DNA of 25,751 bases from JBBSMX01 sp038232935 (GTDB taxonomy: Bacteria; Bacteroidota; Rhodothermia; Rhodothermales; JANQRZ01), in NCBI GenBank assembly GCA_038232935.1, contig JBBSMX010000049.1, positions 1 to 25,751 on the forward strand, read 5' to 3'. Below are positions 14,427-20,939 of this stretch, one piece after another. The first letter of the stretch is position 1; each line of letters begins with the position of its first letter. A program made the position numbers and the translations under genes. A model generated the notes under the pieces. The model did no database searches. It saw only the letters and a list, made by a program, of their open reading frames with translations, and had not been told where the DNA came from.

Positions 14427-16469
14427 ATGGCTTTGCAGGATCGCTTGCGCGAGGCGCGGCATCATCGTTTCGTGGGACGCAGTGAGGAGCGCGCGCTGTT
14501 CGCAGCGGCGCTGGAGGCCGACGCCCTCCCGTTCCACATCCTCTACCTGCACGGTCCGGGTGGGGTAGGTAAAACAACGCTGCTGCACGAGTTCCAGCAC
14601 GCAGCCCGCCGCGCCGAGGTGCCGGTGGCCTACGTCGACGCGCGCAACCTCGACCCGACGCCCGAGGCGTTCGTCGAGGCCGTCGAGCGGGAGCTGCCGG
14701 GCGACGGGCGGGCGGTGCTGCTCGTCGATACGTACGAGGTGCTCGACGGGCTCGATGACTGGCTGCGGGAGTCGTTTCTGCCGACGGTGTCCGAGGAGCT
14801 GATCGTGGTGCTGGCCGGCCGCTACGCCCCGACCTCGGCGTGGCGTAGTGACCTCGGGTGGCAGGAGGTCGTCCACTTCCTCCCGCTGCGCAACCTGACG
14901 CCGGACGAGAGCCAGACCCTGCTGGAGGAGCACGGCGTGCCGATGGACGAGCATGCCGCCATCCTGCGGTTCACGCACGGCCACCCCCTCGCCCTCGCCC
15001 TCATCGCGGATCACAGCCGCCGCCGCCCCGGCACGCCGTTCGCACCAGACGACTCGCCGGACGTGGTCGGCACCCTCCTGAAGCGGTTCATGCAGGAGAT
15101 TCCCGCCGAGGCGGAGTGCACGGCGCTGGAGGCCGCCGCCGCCGTGCGCGTCGTCTATGAGTCGCTGCTGGCGGATCTGCTGGATCGCGACGAGGCCGCC
15201 GAGGCGTTCGCATGGCTGCGCGGACTCTCCTTCGTCGAGGCCACCAGCGACGGGCTGTTTCTCCACGACCTCGTCCGCGAGGTCCTTGCCGCCGACCTCC
15301 GCTGGCGGCGGCCGGACCGGTTCGCCGCGCTCAATCGCTGCGCCCGTACGCACTACACGCGGCGCCTCGCCCTCGCCGACGCGGAGCGCGAGCAGCAGGC
15401 TATCCTCGCGGACTATACGTTCCTCCACCGGCACAACGCGGTGGTCCAGCCGATCTTCGCCCAGCTTCGTGGGCAGTGGCAGCAGGCGCGGCCCCAGACC
15501 TCGGGCCGCCCCCGCGAGGAGGAGTGGGACGTGCTGCGCGCGATGGTGACTGAGCACGAGGGCGAGGCCGCGGCTGAGATCGCCGCGCACTGGTTCCGGC
15601 TCCAGCCCGAGCGCGTGCAGGTGTTCCGCGACGAGGACGACCGGCCGACGGGCTTCCTGCTCAGGCTGGCCCTCGAAGAGACCACCGAGGATCAGCGCGC
15701 CGCCGACCCCGGAGCCGTCGCGGCGTGGACGTATCTCCAGGACCACGCGCCGCTCCGCGAGGGCGAACGCGCCACCCTCTTCCGTTTCTGGATGGACCGC
15801 GACGCCTACCAGGGTGTCTCCGCCGTCCAGAGCCTGATCTTCGTCGCGACCGTCCGCCACTACTTGAAGACGGAAGGGCTCGCCTTCACCTTCCTCCCCT
15901 GCGCCGATCCCGACTTCTGGGCGCTCATCTTCGGGTTCGTCGGGATGCGGCGAGTGGAGGCGGATTTCGATGTGGGCGGCCACACCTACGGCGTCTACGG
16001 GCACGACTGGCGCGCCGTCCCGCCGGGCGCGTGGCTCGACGGTCTCGCCGAGCGGGGCCTGCCGGGCGTGCCGGACGAGGAGCCGCCGGGTCAGGCCGAG
16101 CGGTTCGTCGTCCTCAGCCAGCCTGCTTTCGCCGAGGCCGTCCACGACGCTCTCCGTGACTTCGCCCGCCCGCACGAACTGGAGCACAGCCCGCTGCTCC
16201 GCTCCCGCCTCGTGGCGGAACGGGCGGGCGATGGAGACCGGGTACAGGTACTCCGTGACCTGCTGAATGAGGCAGCGGAGGAGCTCAACGCCACCCCGCG
16301 CGAAGCCCCCTATTACCTCGCACTCGACGCCACCTACCTCGACCCCGCCCGCACGCAGGCCGAGGCTGCCGAGCAACTCGACATGCCCTTCAGCACATAC
16401 CGGCGCTACCTCAAACGAGGGATCGAGCACGTGGTAGGGGTGCTCTGGGAGCGGGAGCTCGCCGTCTGA
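14427..16469 (+). CDS. STAND-type P-loop ATPase with GNAT-like middle region and C-terminal helix-turn-helix
   Basis: The 680-residue product has RFVGRSEE, then Walker A GPGGVGKTT (43-51), Walker B VLLVDTYE with D101, an LAGRYAP sensor segment, LRNLTPDES, and HGHPLALALIAD. This series is typical of STAND switch ATPases. A winged-helix-like region follows at about 215-300 (LRGLSFVEATSDGLFLHDLVREVL). Residues of about 390-530 (FRDEDDRPTGFLLRLAL, GERATLFRFWMDRDAYQ, DFWALIFGFVGMRRVEADF) look like a GNAT acyltransferase fold, although the acyl-CoA loop is not obvious. The last ~40 residues contain TQAEAAEQLDMPFSTYRRYL, a helix-turn-helix. No transmembrane segment is present. It is probably a ligand-responsive regulator, but target and signal are unknown. 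It lies 150 bp after moeA on the same strand. I chose the ATG at 14427 over an in-frame ATG at 14379, whose extra residues are proline-rich filler. Confidence 0.75.
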   Translation: MALQDRLREARHHRFVGRSEERALFAAALEADALPFHILYLHGPGGVGKTTLLHEFQHAARRAEVPVAYVDARNLDPTPEAFVEAVERELPGDGRAVLLVDTYEVLDGLDDWLRESFLPTVSEELIVVLAGRYAPTSAWRSDLGWQEVVHFLPLRNLTPDESQTLLEEHGVPMDEHAAILRFTHGHPLALALIADHSRRRPGTPFAPDDSPDVVGTLLKRFMQEIPAEAECTALEAAAAVRVVYESLLADLLDRDEAAEAFAWLRGLSFVEATSDGLFLHDLVREVLAADLRWRRPDRFAALNRCARTHYTRRLALADAEREQQAILADYTFLHRHNAVVQPIFAQLRGQWQQARPQTSGRPREEEWDVLRAMVTEHEGEAAAEIAAHWFRLQPERVQVFRDEDDRPTGFLLRLALEETTEDQRAADPGAVAAWTYLQDHAPLREGERATLFRFWMDRDAYQGVSAVQSLIFVATVRHYLKTEGLAFTFLPCADPDFWALIFGFVGMRRVEADFDVGGHTYGVYGHDWRAVPPGAWLDGLAERGLPGVPDEEPPGQAERFVVLSQPAFAEAVHDALRDFARPHELEHSPLLRSRLVAERAGDGDRVQVLRDLLNEAAEELNATPREAPYYLALDATYLDPARTQAEAAEQLDMPFSTYRRYLKRGIEHVVGVLWERELAV

Positions 16470-16809
16470 CCGAGCGCTCGCGGCGTGCGCTGTTAGGGCA
16501 CAAAGCCGTCCCTACACGCGCATTTTCACTAAGAACGGGTCAAGATCGGTGATGTGGACACCGATTGAGCACGGGTTGGTCACGATCCCGCTCAGATCGG
16601 CGGCTATCCTGCGAACATTCGCTCATACCTCGGGTTGAACCCCGCGCAATCACACGACGGGCCGTCGCTACTCACCGATCCGCCCGCTCTGCGCCTCCTC
16701 TCTTTTCTTTCGAGTCACGTGCTGCGCTGCTACGCAAGTCGCTCCGCTGCTCAGGACGAACGGACAGGCGACGCTCACTGCCCTACCCTACCCATCGACG
16801 TATAGACTT
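16470..16809. other. 340-bp intergenic region before the ferritin-like cassettes
   Basis: I find no gene here. There is a 7-bp inverted repeat atcggtg/caccgat (16545-16551 with 16559-16565, 7-nt loop), a possible operator or weak terminator of the STAND gene. The segment at about 16490-16515 (ttagggcacaaagccgtccctac) has the look of a decayed dispersed repeat. TATAGA at 16801-16806 is too close to the ATG at 16810 to serve as its -10. Confidence 0.4.
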
Positions 16810-17520
16810 ATGCCTGACCTTATCCGCTCTCACGCCGAGCCCGTGTCCGACCCTCGGGCCAGCCGTCGCTCCTTCCTCAAGCTCGCGGGCCTCGGCGGGG
16901 CTGTCCTCGTTGCCGCCGGGTGCGACTCCGACTCCGGCAACCCCAATCCCGATGCCATCAACCTCGACTTCTCGAACGACTTCGGCGTGCTCAACTACGC
17001 CTATGCCCTCGAGCAGCTCGAAGCCGCGTTCTACGCCACGGTGGTAACGTCCAGCTCGTTCAGCACCACGTTCAACACAGACGAGCAGGCCGTGCTGCGG
17101 AGCATCCGCAAGCACGAGGAGATCCACCGCGAGTTTCTCAAAGCCGCACTCGGCACCAACGCTATCCCCGGCCTCACGCCGAACTTCGACGCCGTCGACT
17201 TCGGCAACAAGTCCAGCGTGCTCGGCACGGCGCAGGTGTTCGAGGACCTCGGCGTCGCCGCGTACAACGGCGCGGGGAAGTACATCAGCACGAGCCAGGC
17301 CGGCCGAGGGTACCTCACGATCGCCGGTAAGATCGTCTCCGTGGAGGGGCGTCACGCCGCCGTCATCGCGGGCCTCATCACGCCCAACACGATCGCCGCA
17401 AGTGGGATCATCAACAGCAGCGGCCTCGACCGCGCCCTCGAGCCCGACGTCGTACTCGGCATGGCCGGCGACTTCATCGTCGAGGACATCCGTGCCATCA
17501 ACGTGCCGAGCCTGACGTAA
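16810..17520 (+). CDS. Tat-exported ferritin-like lipoprotein, cassette 1 gene A
   Basis: The 236-residue product has a twin-arginine signal, SRRSFLK (18-24), followed by a hydrophobic stretch and the lipobox VAAGC with C38. It is therefore predicted to be exported folded and lipid-anchored. The rest is a four-helix ferritin-like domain (Ferritin_2/DUF4439-like group): helix 1 with E68/E71 (LEQLEAAFY), helix 2 with E103-x-x-H106, helix 3 with E145 (FEDLGVAAY), helix 4 with E179-x-x-H182. This is the residue set expected for a diiron or dimetal centre. Export by Tat suits a cofactor loaded in the cytoplasm. The next gene follows after 44 bp and encodes a partner of the same fold, so an operon is likely. 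Iron storage, oxidase or stress function is inferred, not shown. An almost parallel gene occurs at 18917. Confidence 0.85.
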   Translation: MPDLIRSHAEPVSDPRASRRSFLKLAGLGGAVLVAAGCDSDSGNPNPDAINLDFSNDFGVLNYAYALEQLEAAFYATVVTSSSFSTTFNTDEQAVLRSIRKHEEIHREFLKAALGTNAIPGLTPNFDAVDFGNKSSVLGTAQVFEDLGVAAYNGAGKYISTSQAGRGYLTIAGKIVSVEGRHAAVIAGLITPNTIAASGIINSSGLDRALEPDVVLGMAGDFIVEDIRAINVPSLT

Positions 17521-17564
17521 TCGCCGCTCCAACCGTTGCCCCCCTTTGCACCTCTAGCGAGACT

Positions 17565-18389
17565 ATGACCATGAACACCGATCTCTTTAAAGACCTCGAC
17601 ACCGCGCTGAACAACGCGGCGACTTCCCGCCGCGATGCGCTTCGCAAAGCTGGCCGCCTCGGCGGTGCCGCCGCGCTCTCCGTCCTGCCGCTCTACGGCA
17701 TGGCGAAGAAGGCGATGGCGAGCAACTACGGCTTCAACCCCGAGGACGACTTCGACATCCTCAACTACGCTCTCACGCTCGAATTCCTGGAGAGCTATTT
17801 CTACCAGATGGGTGTGGACTCCGGCGTCATCGCTTCGGCGGACCGACCGCTCTTCGAGACGATCAACCGCGATGAGGCTGCCCACGTGCAGCTCCTCAGC
17901 GGGGCCATCACCCAGGCCGGCGGCACGCCCGTATCGTATCAGCCGAGCGACTTCGATTTCACGGCCGGGGGCATGTTCCCCGCCTTCACGGACTATCAGA
18001 CCTTCCTGATCCTCTCGCAGGGCTTTGAGGATACGGGCGTCCGCGCGTACAAGGGGCAGGCCGCGAATATCGAGAGCAAAACGTACCTCACCGTCGCGCT
18101 CCAGATCCACTCGGTGGAGGCGCGCCACGCCGCCGCCGTTCGCCGCGTCCGTGGCAGCAACGGCTGGATCACGAACGATAATGGGCCGGACCCGATCGCC
18201 GCAGTCTACGGGCCGGGCAACCCGGCGGCGCAGTTCCCTTCCGAGGCGAACGAGACGCAGGGTGGCGTAGACCTCGGGGTCGCGCTCTCCAGCTACACGA
18301 TGGCCGAGATCACTGAGGCCTTCGACGAACCGCTGGATATGCAGACGGTGATCGGTATCGCCGCTCCGTTCGCGGATTTCCTTCCCTGA
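17565..18389 (+). CDS. Ferritin-like protein with Tat-like signal, cassette 1 gene B
   Basis: The 274-residue product begins MTMNTDLF. A second ATG (17571) gives MNTDLF, which aligns better with its paralogue at 20010 and may be the true start. SRRDALRKA (21-29) and the Ala/Gly-rich segment that follows form a Tat-type signal without a lipobox, ending near AKKAMAS. The ferritin-like bundle carries E73/E76 (LTLEFLESYFY), E104-x-x-H107, E155 (FEDTGVRAY) and E185-x-x-H188 (SVEARHAAA). A C-terminal stretch (about 195-274) is specific to the B proteins. It lies 44 bp after gene A. The A and B proteins may form a hetero-assembly, with A anchoring B, but this is inference. The family also includes desiccation-associated and stress proteins. 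Confidence 0.85.
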   Translation: MTMNTDLFKDLDTALNNAATSRRDALRKAGRLGGAAALSVLPLYGMAKKAMASNYGFNPEDDFDILNYALTLEFLESYFYQMGVDSGVIASADRPLFETINRDEAAHVQLLSGAITQAGGTPVSYQPSDFDFTAGGMFPAFTDYQTFLILSQGFEDTGVRAYKGQAANIESKTYLTVALQIHSVEARHAAAVRRVRGSNGWITNDNGPDPIAAVYGPGNPAAQFPSEANETQGGVDLGVALSSYTMAEITEAFDEPLDMQTVIGIAAPFADFLP

Positions 18390-18480
18390 CCGAGTTGAAC
18401 CTCGGGGCATTTCGTAGGGATGGACGCTCGTGGGTGCGTCCGGACTATCCCTCCGGGCCCGAACGCAGTGCCCCGAACAG

Positions 18481-18509
18481 GCGGGGAGCGGCAGGATGCT
18501 GCTCCCCGC
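18481..18509 (+). terminator. Terminator after ferritin-like cassette 1
   Basis: GCGGGGAGC pairs perfectly with GCTCCCCGC, and three further pairs including one wobble close a 5-nt loop. The T-rich tail tttctgttg follows. It lies 91 bp after the stop of cassette 1 gene B. Confidence 0.7.
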
Positions 18510-18524
18510 TTTCTGTTGCCGCAC

Positions 18525-18563
18525 CCGAGCGCCCGGCTTCCCTTGTGGAGGCTGGGCGCTCGG
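18525..18563 (+). repeat. Long hairpin related to the terminator of cassette 2
   Basis: CCGAGCGCCC (18525-18534) pairs with GGGCGCTCGG (18554-18563), with further inner pairing of the GCTTCC and GGAGGC arms. The same design, gagcgcccggc-tcc, loop, ggaggc-gggcgctc, occurs after cassette 2 at 20874-20916, where it carries a T5 tract. Here the T tract is absent, which suggests a duplicated terminator that has decayed or become redundant with the hairpin just upstream. Confidence 0.6.
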
Positions 18564-18916
18564 CCGTGAAATCCCTGCCCGAGGAGCCCACCCGAACTAC
18601 GGGGCAAAAAGGAGGGGATGAGCCCGAAAGAAGGGACACGAACCTCGAAGCGAGACAAACCGTTCGGAGAACACGCCCTTACCATGAGAGCGGGTCGAAG
18701 AGGAGGGCCTTTGATCGTGCCTGGATTTTGGGTTCTAAGCGAACTATTGATCACACAACGTGTTTGTTCACCTTATTTTGGCCTCACAGCCAGCGCACGA
18801 CCGACCGTTCCGGCTGCCCGAATAGCCCGCTCCTCCGAGGTCGGCGTCGCCCGACTACCGCCTGAGCTGAGACGGCACCTTTCACCGTTTACCACTAGCC
18901 ACCATTCCTCGGACCT
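18564..18916. other. Intergenic region upstream of ferritin-like cassette 2
   Basis: I see no gene in this 353-bp stretch. An AT-rich island at about 18723-18780, with TTTG (18763-18766) and TATTTTG (18774-18780), stands out in the GC-rich surroundings and is the most likely promoter region for cassette 2. The spacing does not match the Bacteroidota consensus, so this is weak. Confidence 0.35.
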
Positions 18917-19960
18917 ATGTCTGACTTGATCCGCTCCCACACTGAGGCCCAGCCTGATTCCCGAGCCAGCCGACGCTCCTTCCTCAAGATCGCCGGCATC
19001 GGCGGGGCCGTCCTCGTTGCCGCCGGTTGCGACTCCAATACGCCCGATCCCATCACGCCCGGAGACTTCACCAGCCTCATGGGTACCGTCACCGTGGCAG
19101 CCGATGCCGATCCAGGCCAGACGCCGGTCGCCGGTGTCACGGTCAACGCTACCTCGACCGACGCCGGCATCCAGGGGACGCGGACTACGATGACCGATGC
19201 GAACGGGATGTACACCTTCGAAAACCTCCCGGTGGGTACGTATACCGTCTCAGTCGCTACCAGCAACTTCGTGACGGAAGACGTGACGGAGAACGTGACC
19301 GTTGGAGTGGGGAGCCCCTCGACCGTCAACTTCTCGCTCACGCCCGGTGGCGATATCACGCTCGACTTCTCGAACGACTTCGGCGTGCTCAACTACGCCT
19401 ATGCCCTCGAGCAACTCGAAGCGGCCTTCTATGCCGCCGTCGTTGCCGATCCTATGTTCACGAGCACCTTCAACGCCGACGAGCAGGCTATCCTGACGGA
19501 CATCGCGGCGCACGAGGGGATCCACCGCGACTTCCTCCAGGCCGCGATTGTCGGGGCCGGCGGCACGTTCGCTGCTCGGACGCTCCTGCCCGGTCTCACC
19601 CCGGACTTCGACGGCAAGCCGACGGCGACGCCGCCGGTGCCGGCCGTCGACTTCGCCAGCCGGACGAGCGTGCTCGCTACAGCACTGACATTCGAGGATC
19701 TCGGCGTCGGGGCCTACAACGGGGCCGCCAAATTCATCAGCACGACGGGGAATGGGCCGACGTACCTCCTCATCGCCGGCAAGATCGTCTCCGTCGAGGC
19801 CCGCCACGCCTCCGTCATCGCAGGCCTCATCACGGACAACGCGGTTGCCGGCGAGGAAGTGATCAACGCCGACGGTCTCGATCGGGCGCTCGCGCCCTCG
19901 GCCGTGCTGACCGCGGCCGCGGCTTACCTCGAGAACGGGGTCAGCGCCATCAACGCCTGA
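18917..19960 (+). CDS. Tat-exported ferritin-like lipoprotein with inserted Ig-like domain, cassette 2 gene A
   Basis: The 347-residue product is a close paralogue of the 16810 gene product. It has SRRSFLK at 18-24, the lipobox VAAGC with C38, and the same metal-ligand set: E165/E168, E200-x-x-H203, E260 and E294-x-x-H297. Between the lipid anchor and the ferritin-like bundle, residues of about 51-141 form an extra CarboxypepD_reg/CnaB-like beta-sandwich (VAGVTVNATST, TMTDANGMYTFENLPVGTYTVSV). This may act as a stalk or recognition module. A 53-bp stretch (19361-19413) is identical in DNA to 16963-17015 in the paralogue. The partner gene follows after 49 bp, repeating the cassette 1 arrangement. 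The function of the family member is inferred only from its ligand set and export. Confidence 0.87.
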   Translation: MSDLIRSHTEAQPDSRASRRSFLKIAGIGGAVLVAAGCDSNTPDPITPGDFTSLMGTVTVAADADPGQTPVAGVTVNATSTDAGIQGTRTTMTDANGMYTFENLPVGTYTVSVATSNFVTEDVTENVTVGVGSPSTVNFSLTPGGDITLDFSNDFGVLNYAYALEQLEAAFYAAVVADPMFTSTFNADEQAILTDIAAHEGIHRDFLQAAIVGAGGTFAARTLLPGLTPDFDGKPTATPPVPAVDFASRTSVLATALTFEDLGVGAYNGAAKFISTTGNGPTYLLIAGKIVSVEARHASVIAGLITDNAVAGEEVINADGLDRALAPSAVLTAAAAYLENGVSAINA

Positions 19961-20009
19961 TCCCCGCGCCGCAGCCCACTTCCCCGAGCATTCCTAGCAC
20001 CGAACCGAC

Positions 20010-20846
20010 ATGAACTCCGACTTCCTGAACTCCCTCGACGCGCTCGACAACGCGACGACCTCGCGCCGCGAGGCGCTCCGCCGCGCCAGCAAGCTGGGCG
20101 GCGCCGCCGCCCTCGCCGTCACGCCGCTCTACGCGATGGCCCGCGAGACGATGGCTGCCAAGAGCAACCTGAGCGCGGCCTACGCCCCGCAGGCCCACGA
20201 GGTGCTCAACTACGCCCTCACGCTCGAGTACCTCGAGTACTTCTTCTACAAGCGGGGCACCGAGACGGCGGGGCTGATCCCGCCCGCCGACCTCCCGCTC
20301 TTCGAGAGCATCCGCGACAACGAGTTGGCCCACGTCAACCTCCTGCGCACCACAATCGAGGGACTGACCGACCCGCCGGGCGATCCCGACATCTACGAGG
20401 AGGACGACTTCACCTACGTAGTCAACGGCGCGGACGTCTTCGCCGACTACCAGTTATTCCTGACGCTGTCGCAGGGGCTCGAAGACACCGGTGTCCGTGC
20501 GTACAAGGGACAGGCCGGTGCGATCCAGGAGACGCCGTACCTCACGGTGGCCCTCCAGATCCACTCGGTGGAGGCGCGGCACGCGGCGGCCGTGCGGCGG
20601 GTCCGCGGGAGCCAGGGTTGGATCCCGCTGGCCCAGCCCGACGCGCCGGGCCCGATCGCACCCGTCTACGGTCCCGGCGGTCCCTTCCCGTCGGAGGCGA
20701 ACACGACCCAGGGCGGGGTCGAGCTCGTCGCTGCCCTGGGTGGGGCGTACACGGCCGAGCAGATCACCGAGGCGTTCGACGAGGCGCTGGACATGGAAAC
20801 GGTCCTCGCCATCGCCGGTCCCTTCATCACCGGAACGCCCGACTGA
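20010..20846 (+). CDS. Ferritin-like protein with Tat-like signal, cassette 2 gene B
   Basis: The 278-residue product is the paralogue of the 17565 gene product. It has TSRREALRRA (about 17-26) with an Ala-rich Tat-type signal ending near TMAAKS. The ferritin-like bundle shows E73/E76 (LTLEYLEYFFY), E105-x-x-H108, E158 (LEDTGVRAY) and E188-x-x-H191 (SVEARHAAAVRRVRGS). Its C-terminal region (FPSEANTTQGGVEL) also matches its paralogue. The start MNSDFLNSLD aligns with MNTDLFKDLD of the paralogue, which argues that the latter starts at 17571. It is followed 27 bp later by a strong terminator, so genes 18917 and 20010 probably form a two-gene operon. Confidence 0.87.
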   Translation: MNSDFLNSLDALDNATTSRREALRRASKLGGAAALAVTPLYAMARETMAAKSNLSAAYAPQAHEVLNYALTLEYLEYFFYKRGTETAGLIPPADLPLFESIRDNELAHVNLLRTTIEGLTDPPGDPDIYEEDDFTYVVNGADVFADYQLFLTLSQGLEDTGVRAYKGQAGAIQETPYLTVALQIHSVEARHAAAVRRVRGSQGWIPLAQPDAPGPIAPVYGPGGPFPSEANTTQGGVELVAALGGAYTAEQITEAFDEALDMETVLAIAGPFITGTPD

Positions 20847-20873
20847 TCCGCCGAGGCGACAGCCTCTAGGTAC

Positions 20874-20920
20874 ACGTGAGCGCCCGGCCTCCATCGCGGA
20901 GGCCGGGCGCTCACGTTTTT
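20874..20920. terminator. Strong intrinsic terminator after ferritin-like cassette 2
   Basis: A perfect 19-bp stem (20874-20892 with 20898-20916) closes a 5-nt loop and runs directly into TTTTT. It separates the plus-strand cassette from the convergent S9 peptidase gene and can act in both directions. It is related in sequence to the hairpin at 18525-18563. Confidence 0.9.
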
Positions 20921-20939
20921 GTCGAAAGGGCGAGACGGA

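Noticed and set aside
11153..14428. A 1091-codon open frame on the minus strand opposite recJ and moeA
   Set aside because: It is low-complexity, Arg/Ala/Ser/Pro-rich, and antisense to two clearly recognisable genes. High GC leaves antisense frames open.
14307..16430. A 707-codon minus-strand frame opposite the STAND ATPase
   Set aside because: Shadow of the forward gene; no signal, motif or start support.
16801..16806. TATAGA just upstream of the first ferritin-like gene as a promoter
   Set aside because: It lies 3 bp from the ATG, so transcription would start inside the coding region.
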